Origin: Phytophthora quininea
Lineage: Eukaryota; Oomycota; Peronosporomycetes; Peronosporales; Peronosporaceae
Assembly: GCA_011947345.1 (NCBI GenBank)
Contig: JAAVTG010000586.1
Span: forward strand, 186,001-250,000
Length of the DNA: 64,000 nucleotides
Direction: 5' to 3'
The notes under the pieces are model-generated. The model saw only the letters and a list, made by a program, of their open reading frames with translations, was not told where the DNA came from and made no database searches. The first letter of the stretch is position 1. Every line of letters begins with the position of its first letter. The translations under genes and the position numbers were made by a program. Positions 8,932-20,500 of this stretch are shown here, piece after piece.

Positions 8932-9944
8932 CGTGGTTGTCGGCGACTTGAGATGTTCCTGGCGAAACCCGTTGTGGTTGAGTAAAATCTCGCAGGAAGG
9001 TTTGGACGGACGCACGAATTGATGGCAGCGAGCGCGTAGTTGCAGATGGAAGGGAACAAAGGAGCTTGCCATGCACGTGTGCAAAACCTTTGCCAAAGGG
9101 GATCGGTGTGCACCGGAGCATATCCAGCTGAAGTCAAGCTGCAACGCGCAACACCAGTCGGCAGGGTCATTGAAGAGACACTGTACGATCAGCGAGAGCA
9201 CAGGAAGAGATTTGCGGCGTAATTGCCACGCGCCTTGGATGCCAAGCAGGACGAGTGATCTCTGCCTCTTCCAGTCCTCGGGATACACTGTACACAGCGG
9301 CGCTGAATGGTGGTGTAGCGAGAGCCACCAAGCTCGTTTTGCACGCAACGCTAGACTTGCTGATCCCTTCAACGTGACGCCGAGAATCTTCACGCCCGCC
9401 GGCACTTTCCACGCTACCTGCATTGGGATGGCTCGCTGCAGATGGGGGTACTTCGACGTGCTCGAGTGCGAGAGGGAGGGCGGCAAGCCATCAGCGATTC
9501 CGATGCACTCCTTGGCCATCGACAGAAAATACCTTGTACGCTGCCGAGCTGCCATCGGGCTTGCAACTTCTCAACGTCGCCACCTCGACTGAAGCGTAGC
9601 AGCTCATCCATGCGCGCCGAGGCTTTTCCTCTGCACTCTGCATGGATTTCACGTGCTGTTCCCTCCGAGCTTGGCTTTGCTTGCTGGCAGCGGACTTGAC
9701 GAGTGTGCATCGTATCGCTAAGGTTACGATGGCAATGCTCCCTCAGGGCAAAGGCAGCCGACGCATTAGGAAGAGAAACATTTCTTATGGCTTTAGATGA
9801 TCAAGGACATGCCATACGCTAAACGTAGACCAAATGGCAACCTCAATTCAAATACCACTGCCTCCTAGTTTCGAGATACTGTGAAGCGCTTTAAAGGTCC
9901 ATGCAGCAGCACCACCCGACGCAGTACCGCAACAAACTATTTAT
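8932..9944. other. Approximately 1-kb spacer between thioesterase copies 2 and 3
   Basis: Several open frames of 80-170 codons overlap here on both strands, none with a recognisable domain. A minus-strand ATG at 9613 opens MDELLRFSRGGDVEKLQARW, resembling the start of an ankyrin-type protein, but no ankyrin repeat could be followed. It may hold a gene relic as well as the promoter of copy 2. Confidence 0.3.
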
Positions 9945-10974
9945 TTAGTGCAGCACGGGGTACAGATACTGGTCGTACACGGGCTGCCACACACAGTCGC
10001 CGTCATCACGGCCCCAGCAACTGTGCGTGACATTCTCAGCAATATGGATGAAGAGGCCACCACGCTCGTCCAGCGTGCGGAGACCAAACGTGTCCGACGT
10101 GTACTCCAGGGTCTCCGTCATGTTCACGACCGTAAAGTTCATGAACTTGGTCTCAATCTCCTCCAGAGTGTCGACCTCGTTATAGCGACCAAACACGCAG
10201 CTCTGCCACGGCATGATGCGATCATCGGCAGGTGAGGCGAAGAAGTGAGCCTCTCAAGCTTCAGGAAGTTCGCTTTGCGACGGTGCTGATCGTAGATACA
10301 CTGGTTGTCGCCCGGCAGGCAGTGGTTCACATTGTTGTACACTGGCAGGAAAAGTTGGCAGTCGAGAACGAGCCGAACTGCGGGTAGCGGTTCACGTTGA
10401 ACTGCGAGTACGTGTACTGCGCGTCCGGGTTCTCGATCGAGTAGATGATGAAGTCCTTCTGCATCTTGCCGTAGTAGTCCTCGGGACCGTAGGCGCTGTA
10501 GTTGAACATGGTCTCGGGCACGAGGGCAGCAAGGAATGGTCCGTCGTTGGCAATGGAAACTTCGACCTTGTCAGGCCCGATGAATTGGCCATTTTGCAGG
10601 CCGGCCGTGCTGATGTAGCGTTTCACCTTGTGGTCGTCCATCTCTTCGATCACTGCACGCGAGACGGCTCCGCCTTGTGAGTGACCGATGAAGATGTAGC
10701 CGTCGTCGAAAGCCGAGTTGTTGGCGACGATCTCACGGATCTGGGCGATGGCCTTGGGGACTTGGAGAACGATGGCCTCCAGCGAGCATGTCGTCTCACA
10801 AAAGTCGAGCGCCACAACCGTGCGGCCTTCGGCAGTGAGGTTGGCCACGAAGTTGTCGGCACTCGCAGCCGAACCACGGACGCCGTGGAAGTAGAAGATC
10901 GGCAGGTCGGTTGCTGCAGAAGCGAGCGTGATCGCAGAGGCCGCGAGTGTCAACAGAATTTCACGACAGCTCAT
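9945..10974 (-). pseudogene. Palmitoyl-protein thioesterase-like gene, copy 3, two frameshifts
   Basis: Start ATG at 10974 (MSCREILLTLAASAITLASA signal peptide, then ATDLPIFYFHG) and stop at 9945. Against copies 1 and 2 there are two single-base losses: near 10350 (GCAGGAAAAGTT where copy 2 has GTAGGAAGAAGTT) and near 10252 (GCCTCTCAAG where copy 2 has GCCTCCTCAAG). Without them the frame would encode about 343 aa with the nucleophile motif GHSQGG and ENVTHSCWGRD near the end. Either a recent pseudogene or an intact gene with two consensus deletions. The rest of the coding sequence shows no other disabling change, which favours the second reading. Confidence 0.7.
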
Positions 10975-11480
10975 CGTGGTGATACGGGAGTCTTGAGAGC
11001 GAGCCAGCGAATTCGGGAATGGCGACCTGGACAAAAGTTTGCAAGGAAAGTGAGCCTTGTGTCCACTCACCGCACCCGAGGCCTCGGCGCCGGAGTTCGT
11101 TGACGCGGGGGTTAGTCGAAGGCTCATCTGGCGCAAGCGTTCCGCTCCGATTTGTGTCGACAACATTGCGATGGCCGCATTTCACGCCATCTTGACCTTG
11201 GTGTTGCTGCCGAGTTGGCAGATACGCATCTGTGTAGAGCGGGGATCAAGTTACACGCTAGGTGCGTCCCTGTGGTCGGGAGCCCAGCTTGCCAACGCCG
11301 CTATCAAAGTGTCGACGGTGCTGCCATCCTCGCCAAAAGGCGAGCAATTTCTTCGACACTATACAAACTGCATGTCACTTCCGTTGCCCTCTTCTTATTC
11401 GCCCAAATTCCAAACTGACCTCGAGAAGCTCCGCCTGCATCTGCAGCTTCCTGTCGCGGCTCGTCGCGCTCCCCTCGGCC
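10975..11480. other. Divergent intergenic region
   Basis: About 500 bp between thioesterase copy 3 and the CLEC16A-like gene. An open frame runs into the CLEC16A start from 11262, but it has no recognisable content before MGNSASS. It should contain both promoters. Confidence 0.4.
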
Positions 11481-14400
11481 ATGGGCAACTCCGCCAGCAG
11501 TCCGAGCGCCGTGGCTGCGCCTCCAAGCAGCAGCGGAGCCCGTGGGGGCTTCCTAGGCGCGTTCCTGAGCGGCCGTCGCCTGGACTTCACGCTTGCCAAC
11601 ATGCGCCAACTCCACGCGCAACTCTCGCGCTTCTCCGCGCTGCCGGATGCCGAGATCGTGGAGCTCCTGCGCGTGCTGAGCGAGTTCCTCATCTACTCGG
11701 ACCAGCACCGCGTGTCCATCGAGCTGGAGAGCCAGCAGCAGGCCGAGGAGACGGACGACGCTGGCGCTTTCTTCGACTACTTTGGAGAAACCAACATGCT
11801 GGCTCTGCTGGTGGAGTTGGGGGCCAGCCAGCCCAGTGTGGCTGTGCAGGTGCAACTGCTGCAGACGATGAGCATCCTGGTACAGAATATCGCCACGAGG
11901 ACGTCTCTGTACTATATTCTGAGCAACAACCACGTCAACAGACTGCTGGAGTGCCCTTTCCAGGTGGACGAAGACGACGATGTGCGAGACTGGTACGTAA
12001 CGCTGCTGAAGGCGTTGTCGCTGAGGTTGAACGAGGAAACAGTGCAGTTCTTTTGGATACGCAACATGGAGAGCACTTTAGCTTCCCGTTGTATGCGCGG
12101 GCGCTCAAGTTCGGACGCTGTAACGAGACGATGGTGAAAGTGGCGGTAAAGACGTTGACGCTGAATGTATTGAAAGTGCCTGATGCCAGAGTGCGGAGGT
12201 TTGTGCTGCAGTATGACGACCTCAATTACTTTCGGGATATTGTGGAGATTGCAAACGACTTGACGCTGCGGCTGCAGGGACTGTTGAATAACTGGCCGCC
12301 TTCTGCGGACGAGACGGAGCGCACGATGGAGACGGAGAAATTGGAGGAGACTATAGACGCATATATCGACCACTGCTTCTATCTGCAGGATTTATTAGAT
12401 GTGAATGTGCCGGAGCTGTGCTACAAAATTGGAGATCTGCTCTTCTCGAGGCATATCAAGCGGTTGCTGGCCACAAGTATACTGCCAGATTGCGGACCCC
12501 ACCACAGCGAGTGTCTACACAGTTGGCGTTGTACCTGCTTACGCGGCTTCTCGGCATCCTAGAGCACACACCTCTTGTGAATGCAATAGCGTTTATGCTA
12601 CTGTCACCCGACGCAACTGAGGACTGCGAGTACTCGTCGGTGGGTCTAGGAGCTGGATCAAGGCGACGTCGTAGCGAGATAAGCAACACGGATGACGATG
12701 ATGCAGACTCGGTAGAAGACTCTTCGCCGCGAACATTATCTCCTCGACCTTCCCAGCGATGGGACAAGGAAGCACCGCCGACGCATGTATTCCATCCACA
12801 TTCAACCACTGCTTGCGATTCGCCACTATGCTACGTTCAAACGCGCTTTGCTATGGGCGAGTGGCCAGTGGATGAAGTGAAGTCTTTTGTTCGGCAAGGC
12901 ACAAATTGTTATCGACAGTCGCTTTTATCGTTGCTATGCTCAAGTGATGAGCGGTTATCTTCGTCGATCGTTCTGCTTCTGTTAGCCATTGTCAATAACA
13001 AGGCTATCGACAGTTCATTATTGCAGGAGCTAGATATGCTGCCGTATCGAGATCGCAATGGTAAACGTAGTCGTGGCGATGCTGGGCTGGCAGCTAGCAA
13101 CGGAGATGACGACGCTGCAGAGCAGAGCGACAAATCTATCCCAGACTACTCTAATTTGCCTGCTACTGCCTCTTCGTCATCGTCAGGTTCTTCGGGGTCT
13201 CAAGAGGATGGTGGTCAGGATAGCGCTGCCGAGGATGTGCAGCAAGACGAACCTGGAATTGCAGTTGATGACGCTGAAGCTATGGGGGTTCTACAGATGA
13301 TGAAGATGCAACATGCAGCACCGACACATATCCTAGCTGGCTACTAGATATGCTTCTGACAGTGATGGCGCAAAACCAAAGCTCGCGGTTGCTGAGTGTG
13401 CAACTCTGCGCTCGATTGTTTGTGGATATGATGGTAGACACGCAAAGCTCTTTACCACACTGCCTCATTCCACAGCATGCTGCTACCCTGAAAGACATCC
13501 ATTCGAGCAGTGCCCATGTTGTGATGGAGAGTATGTATGGTGCTATGGCAGAGGTTGATGTGTTCATTTACGTGCTTGAAAAGAAGTTGCAACTTTTCAG
13601 CACAAACAATTTCCCATGGAGCTGCAGTTAGATTCCTCGTCACCATTTGAGTGCCTTGTCCCCTCGAGAGTGACAACGCCGCTAATACTCCGGCGTGGGC
13701 TGCGACACGGGATATGTTGGCACTACGCAGTCCATCGGACGAAATGGAAGCTTGCCAAAAAGCCATGAGAGTGTTTCTCTTGCTGAGAAAACTGCGCGAG
13801 TTGCTGGATCCGAGTTATGTGAACGATGAATTGGAGCAACTAGTTAGCTATCGCCACCCACGCACAGGTGTACTGGCGCAGGCAGCTGCTGATAAAGGCT
13901 CTTACACTGCCCCACTGGATGGTATGGTTTCTCTTCGGTGCATGTACCGCGATCAACGCTTTCTGCTAATGCCCACAAAACTGCTGATGGTACTTAATCC
14001 GGAGGTTTTTGTCTTGGTCGAGAAGATCCCTGAGCAAAATGACGACGGAAGCAGCCAAGCTGAGGGCGAAGGAGAGGGTCTTGTAAAGGTATTTGCACCG
14101 ATTCACCGAACGTATTGCACGTTAGACCCGCGAGATGACCGTGTCCTGCAAGTATCGGTGCGCTCGGCAACACCCGTTCCTGGATGCCGCACTGCTCGAA
14201 AGGAATCATTGGCATCAGACATTCTCAAGAATTGGAACGTTTTGTTGATGTTTCCGAATGCAGAAGATTGCGCACAGGCTCAAGTGCATGTTAATCTCAG
14301 CGGTACTGAAGTCCGCGCGTTTAAACTGCGCCAAATTGAAGAGAGTCTTACAGCGAATCTACAAGTGCCGCAAACCAGCAGTGCCGACCGCCGCGGGTCA

Positions 14401-14529
14401 TTTTTCGCAAATATCTTATCACACAATGAGGAATGCGAGGCTAAAGGCAACGACGGCGACAAGCAATCCGATAAGGACGAGAAGGAAGGTGAAGCCAAAG
14501 TTGAGGAAGAAGACCAGCCCTCTGATTGA
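11481..14529 (+). CDS. CLEC16A/FPL-domain protein (endosomal-autophagy regulator), several frame breaks
   Basis: Start at MGNSASSPSA (11481), another myristoylation-type N-terminus. Residues of about 35-200 form the FPL domain: FSALPDAEIVELLRVLSEFL, then LLQTMSILVQN and FPLYARALKF in the next frame, followed by VKVAVKTLTLNVLKV, all conserved in CLEC16A, Ema and plant GFS9/TT9 proteins that act in endosome-to-lysosome traffic and mitophagy. The coding sequence changes frame five times (near 12056, 12485, 13335, 13615 and 13655), each time by what one missing base would give. The first lies in a T run. An intact gene would be about 1,015 aa. Acidic and serine-rich loops lie around codons 390-420 and 530-570, and the tail is lysine/glutamate-rich. 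The number of same-direction breaks in a conserved gene suggests assembly error. Confidence 0.75.
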
Positions 14530-14590
14530 TTGTGAAGCAATTATGAATCCCAGACACAGACGCCGTCGAGTCAGTCGCCTTAGTATCCGA

Positions 14591-16015
14591 TTAACGCGAG
14601 GGACTAATGGGATTTGTGCCATCTCCGCCTCCAAGTACCTCGGCCTTCACACGCAAAAAGCCTGCTCGAACTTCTGCGGGGTGCGCATTGAGAAAATCGG
14701 CAGGAAAAATCACCGACACATCAGCGGCCAGGCTCAGCAACTCCTTGGTATTCTATGTGACGGCGACAAGATTGTGGTGAGGAACAAAATAGTTAGAACA
14801 GAATGGGCACGAATGATATCGCACCTTAAAGAGCGCCGCAACGCTAGTCACTAGATCTCGCACGTTGTCGGGCTCGGTGTCGCTGTAAAGTGTTTTTACG
14901 GCGATCAGCAGTTTGTCGACGGACGCAGCGCGTTCTCTTTCGAAATGCTGCTGCAGTGCTACAAGGTCTTGCTTGATCTGCGCGCCATTGACGTCGCGGG
15001 CCTCCTTGGGGAAGAGTTTGGGCGCGTGAGCAAGCAAGAACTTTATGTCGGAAAGTTCGGGTAAGTGGGCGTAAATTTGATGCACCATTCCCTCGACAGT
15101 AGTGGGATCGATGCGGTCGAAGTAAAGATTGCGGATCTTGAGCTCCAAGTCTGCGGCTCGCTTCTTGCGTTCGTTGGCAGTTCGTATGGTGTCGAATTCG
15201 AGACGCAACCGCGTGGTGTCCAAATTCCCGAAAGTCTCGACTGAAAACTCGCCCGGAAATAATCTCTCGGCGTTGCGCAGCAAAGAGCGCACTTCGATAG
15301 CGAGTGGGAAGAGTTTGAGCACTCGTCGCAACGTGCTGTCTAGTACTTTGCTGGCTGCCACACTGTCATCGTGACGCTCCAGGCGGTAGACTTTATCGCG
15401 CAACAGGTCGTAGATCTCGCGCTTTAGCTGCTGACGTTCATCTTTGCGGCGTAATTTGCGCATAATTTGCTGACATGGAGATAGCTCAAATTTACTCGCG
15501 TTGGTAATCGCCGCGGCATTGGCACCGCCTTCGCCAGTTGTAAAGATTAACGGGTCATCGTCTTCATTCCTCGGTGTCAGATGGCCTTTTGCTTCCCAGC
15601 GGTGCTGAAGTGGAGTGTCGTCGATGTTAATCATTCGGAGATGCTGCAGACGACCAAGTTCTCGGGGTAGTGACTCCAGAGCTGATGAACTAGCATCCAG
15701 AACTTGCAGCTTTGTGCAATTCACGAGCGCGCTAGGAAGTTGCTTCAGTCTTGGATTGTTATTCACATAGAGTTCTAGAAGCGCAGTCAGCGACCCGATC
15801 GTGTCAGGGATCGCTCGTGGTCCTTCGAGATGATTAAAGCTCAAGTCGATCCGTGTGAGTGTCGAGGCGAGATCTGCTGACTGCGCTGCAGATGAGGATG
15901 AGCCGGATGGATTTCTTGCAAAAAGCTCCGGCGGCACGCAGATGAGCTGGTACTGTATCAAGTGGAGCAGCCCATGCGTCTTGGCCTTTTCCACCTGGGC
16001 ATGAACGCTGGGCAT
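14591..16015 (-). CDS. Leucine-rich-repeat protein with helical C-terminal half
   Basis: Two exons: 16015-14825 and 14752-14591, with a 72-nt GT-AG intron whose last bases form the in-frame TAG that would otherwise truncate the protein. I start at the ATG at 16015 (MPSVHAQVEK); a pyrimidine-rich acceptor just upstream (TTCTTTCTTTGTAG) hints at a non-coding or short first exon. Residues of about 20-130 are LRRs: LTRIDLSFNHLEGP, LTALLELYVNNNPRLKQLP, LQVLDASSSALESLP, LQHLRMINIDDTPLQ. The remaining approximately 300 residues are predicted helical and charged, with no domain I recognise. Likely a cytosolic scaffold. The gene converges on the CLEC16A-like gene with 61 bp between stops. Confidence 0.7.
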
Positions 16016-16114
16016 TTGCTCGGCCACGCTACAAAGAAAGAATGAAAGCGACGCTTGAATGGGGTTGGATTTTGTGGTTTATTACTAGCTTTTGTTGCCG
16101 TCTCGGCAATGAAG

Positions 16115-17295
16115 TTATATGGCTGGGTTCCGGTGGATGTAGGGTAAATTGCTCGGGTGTGTCTTAATCTGCATGCGGATTCCTTGCTCCTCGTCAATTG
16201 TCACCACTCGTGGAGCGGGTGGAGTACTTCCAGCGTCAGATGCAGCTCCACTACTGAGCAGTTTGGCTTCGGCGCGCCTCGTAATTACAGCAACGGACCG
16301 GACCGAGTGTACCGACCGAATGGACTTGCACTCCGACAAGACTGTGCTCGCGACACTCATGGCGTCGTCGTCGCAGTCTTTCGCGTCTGCGCGGTCCCAT
16401 CCAAGTCGCGACAGATCGTTCCCGTTGAATACCCCGCCACCATTTGCGATATCTTCGAGTCTCTGCTGCTCTCTTTCGCACCGCTTTTCCTCTGCTTCCT
16501 CGTAATCCACGATGGACTGGACCTGCGCCATTTGCTGCTCCACTTGTGCGACGCGAGCCTTGATCTCCACGTCATCCATGAACTGGTCAATGTCCAGGCT
16601 GTTTGCGAACTCGATGAGCTCGTTGGCTTCCGCATCCTCCAAGGTGTCCAGCTTCTCTTCTGCCGTGGCTTTCGTAAGCGCCCACATGGGACGGTTCAAG
16701 TTTTTCTTCTTGTCAGCGTTGTTGTCATCGTTGGCGTCTTCGTCATTGTTACTGCGGACGGCCTCACGCATCTTCGCTTCACGCTGTGAAAACCGTTCTC
16801 GACGCTTTTGGGCGGCTTCTTCGTCCTCAGTTAGCGCAGCCTGCAATCGAGCGCGCTCTTTTTGCAAGTCATGGAGCCACTTCTTGTGTTTCGACAGCGC
16901 TGTGTTTTTCTTGTCGCGACGAATGCCATGCTGCGTTTCGTCAAGGTCACAAATGTTACAAGTTGGGCGGATGGAGAAAATAGTGGGAAAAATAACCTAC
17001 TGCAGGCTCGCTGAGTATTGGGACGTTCAAACCCAGGGGCTCACCGGGGTTGCCTGCCAGAAATGCTGCCTTACTGTTGTCTACAACGTCGTTGTTGGAT
17101 TTGGTGCCGAAGTGGTTCTCTTTGGCTAAGGCTGCAGGAAAATCAAGGTCAGAGATAATGAGATGATGTCAAGCCACCGCTCTCAAAGATCCACGTACTG
17201 CTCGAGACGCCGTTGAATGGCCGATTGCAGAGCATGACACCCTTGTAGTTGCCGATGCTGACAGCAGACGCGGATACTCCCGACATCTCGGCCAT
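16115..17295 (-). CDS. Conserved coiled-coil protein of unknown function
   Basis: Three exons: 17295-17199, 17131-17001 and 16930-16115, with introns of 67 and 70 nt. The frame stays open to 347 aa. The N-terminus MAEMSGVSASAVSIGNYKGV followed by MLCNRPF is compact and looks conserved. A phylogenetically widespread coiled-coil family with a similar start seems likely, but I cannot name it. The middle has SKHKKWLHDLQKERARLQAA and a long charged coiled coil. Then comes an acidic segment (SNNDEDANDDNNADKKK) and a second helix (IKARVAQVEQQMAQVQSI). The C-terminal tail is basic and proline-containing. No membrane segment. I make no functional claim beyond a structural or scaffolding guess. Confidence 0.62.
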
Positions 17296-17529
17296 AGCGT
17301 TCACACGTCAATTGGCTTTCAGAAAGAAGAGTGCTGCACGAAGAACATCGTCGCGCTGGAAGCTTTTATATCGACAGCAGCGCTACCGCCAAAATTATCA
17401 GACCCTCCTCGCATGAGCAACCTCGAAGAGCAGCGACAAGCTGCTCGATGTATTAAATAGTGAGTCTGCCGAACAGCTTCACAAGAGTATCGTTGAAATA
17501 ATAGGATGATAGATTCATTGCTCTTGCTT
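17296..17529. other. Short upstream region of the coiled-coil gene and 3' flank of the nucleoporin
   Basis: About 230 bp; no feature recognised. Confidence 0.3.
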
Positions 17530-20500
17530 CTATGTCGTTCGCCGAGTGCGCGTCTTGGCCTTCAGAATACGTCGACCTCGCATGTGTTGCGGCTGCTGCG
17601 GTGCTGCGCCGACACTAAACCCTCCATCGGCAGGAGCACCAAACGCACCAGCATTGGGGGCGCCAAAGCCTCCTGCCGCAGGAGCAGGGGCACCAAAACC
17701 AGGGTTGGGAGCACCGAAGGCAGTCGGCGGGGTAGAGCCAAAACCAGGAGTTGGACTAGGCGTACGGAAGCCTGAGCTTGGCGGTCCATTTCCAAACCCA
17801 CCGCTCGCAGCGCCACCAAATGCTGGCGCTCCGAACGTAGACGTTGGTGGTGGTAGTGTACTACCGAATGCAGGAGCTGGAGAAACAGATCTGCTGCCAA
17901 ACGCGGAGGCCGCGTTGTTAGAAGCCCCGAAGGGAGGTGACGGAGTCGCGCCAAACGCTCCGCTGGGTGCGTTCGCACCGAATCCACTGGGGCCAGCAGG
18001 CGTCGCTCCAAATCCAGTGGAAGCAGGAGCACTTGACGCGCCGAACGCAAATGGCGCAGGCGCAGGAGCAGCTTGGCTGGACGCCCCACCGAACGAGAAC
18101 CCCGATGCAGTTGGCGGCGGTGCAGTAGAAGTCGAGGCACCAAACGTAGTGGAAGGGCCCGCCGTGGAAGCGGCATCAAAGCCTCCAGTACTCGATCCAG
18201 ATCCAAAGTTTGTAGAAGATCCCGACCCGAAACCTGATGAGGATCCGAAGCCAGAGGAGCTAGCAGGCGCTTGGCCAAACGCAGGGGCCGTAGCGGAAGA
18301 GCCAAAACCAGACGACGCAGCAGGTTGGGAGCCGAAGCTCGAAGATGCCGCCGCTGGGGCAGTTGACGATGCTCCAAACGTAAATCCTGGCGTAGATGTC
18401 GTTGAAGAATCAGTAGCACCCGACGTGCTGACTGGCGTAGGCTTGGATGAAGTGGCACCAAAGCTGAATGCTGGTGTCGAAGATGAAGCCGGCACAGCAG
18501 ATCCGAACGCAGGAGCGGTAGAAGGAGCCGCACTTGTTTGACCAAATGAGAAACCAGTCGATGCAGAGGGTGCTGAGCCAACTGCCGTGGAAGTGGCAGG
18601 AGCTGGGGTGCCGATGAAGAGCCAAACGAGAATGCAGGTGCCTTGCTTTCCGCAAGTCCACCACTGGGCTTAGTCACGGGATTGGATGCAGCAGAGCCTG
18701 TACCTGACGAAGCTCCAAACGAGAATCCTGGCTTTGGTGCTGGCGCCTCTGGCTCAGTTTCCGGGGCGGTAACTCCAAAACTGAACCCTGAACCAGCGGC
18801 CGCTTTCGGCTTATCCGAACTAACCGAAGTGCTAGATCCACCGAACGAGAACGACGGAGTCGATGAAGAAACACCCGAAGACGACGACGTGTCCTTGGGT
18901 GGAGCTTGGGGAGATTTCGATGCAGAACCAAACGAAAACGAGGGCGTCGGGGCCTCGGGCTTCGCATCAGAACTAAAGGAAACGTGAGATCGCTTCGTAG
19001 GTCGATCCGATTCCTTTGGACTCGCGGGCTTCGGATCAGCAGCGACACCGAAGCTAAATCCAGTCGGTGCTGCTGGCGTGGAAGCTGCAGGCGCTGCCAT
19101 TCCGAAGTTGAAAGACGACGCAGCAGCAGCCTCCTTAGGCGCTTCCGCCTCTGGGGTTTTACGTTTTCCCTTTCCAGTACTCTCAGTAGAGCCCGAACCG
19201 AATGAGAATCCGTTGGACGCAGATGAGACCGAAGTTGAAGGTGCTGAGGCACCAAAAGAGAACGACGGTGCCGAGCCCGACTTGCTGGGATCTTTCACTG
19301 GGGGAAGGCGTAGCCGAGGACGACACCGTCTCATCAGCCTTCTTGGTAGGTGCTGAAAAGCCAAATGAGATTGGTGCAGAACTACTTGCTGCTTCATTGA
19401 GCTTTGCATCGGAAGACGCTCCGAAGGTAAATCCACCAGCCGCTGGTTTGTCCGTGTCCTTCTTTGGAGCAGCAGAAGCAGGGGCTGTAAAACTAAATCC
19501 GCCGGTTGAAACAGTAGCTGCAGGTTTGTCATCATCCTTCTTGGGAGGAACCCCAAAACTGAAGCCACCCGATGTGATCGCGCCAGCCGCAGGTTTGTCA
19601 GTGTCCTTGTCAATATTTGCTGCAGAGCTCCAAAGCTAAAGCCACCAGCAGTAATAGAACCAGTTGCAGGTTTGTCGGCGTCCTTTCCGGAACTAGCTGA
19701 AGGAGCACCAAAACTAAAGCCACTTGATGTGATCGTTCCAGCAGGCTTAACAGCAGCAGGCGCCGAAGACTTGGCGGCTGGTGCCCCACCAGGCTTCGCA
19801 GTTTCACAGCACGGGCATTTCGCACTTGTGGCTTCGTTCATGACGCTGCAACTCGGGCATCTCCACTGTCCAGGCTTCAGTTGCATGAATCTTGCCAGAG
19901 GGTTAACGCCACCGTTAGAAGTAGAAGGTGCTGCTTCCAATGTCTTTTCTCACTCTCTTTAGCACCAGCGGGCTCTATCACATCAGATTTTGGCTTTTCA
20001 GGCTCTTTTGCCGCCACTGGTTTCGATGTCCATTCGGTGGTCTTCGCCTTTGGTGACGAGGGCATGAAATCGAAAGGAGCCGCGACACCATTCACCTTGG
20101 CCTTGGATGCGGTCTTTGGGAGGACGTTTTCATTGGAGGCTCGCGCATACTGGGAGGCGGGGAGAAAATGTATCGGACACTGGTGTCCTCCCCATCAGTG
20201 GCAGCCTTCCTGGATCCCGCACTCGAAATCGGAAGAGTAAATGTGAATTGCCCCATGCTCTGGACCTTCGGTTCCTCCGAAGGCAGTGTCGACGCAGCTT
20301 TAGGCGCTGGAGTCATAGACACAGCTTGGGGTGAGAACAACGGCGCGGTGCTCTTGGTCTTCGCAGGGGTCTCGACAGTCGCATCAGTGCTGCTGCTGAA
20401 CGTAACAGTAGGCTTTTGAGGACGTTGCGCGAACGAAACTCGGGGACGGTCATCGTCGGCGGTGCCACTTCATCGGCCTCCTCCATCACAGTGTCGATCG

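Noticed and set aside
8932..9555. N-terminal extension of thioesterase copy 2
   Set aside because: Open frame only; copies 1 and 3 have no such extension and a signal peptide begins at 8931.
11057..12055. Early part of a 501-codon plus-strand ORF over the CLEC16A-like gene
   Set aside because: Before about 12056 this frame is an arginine/glutamine-rich shadow; only its later half is the gene, in the frame after the first break.
17546..18541. 331-codon plus-strand ORF rich in P, A, G, N and V
   Set aside because: It is the antisense shadow of the GFG/FG repeats of the nucleoporin; composition mirrors the repeat codons and no domain is present.
17562..19940. 792-codon minus-strand ORF taken as one protein
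   Set aside because: Only its first part and scattered stretches are in the FG-repeat frame; the leucine/arginine-rich tail (LLPLPRQLAQHPLHRLVSH) is an out-of-frame reading of the repeats.
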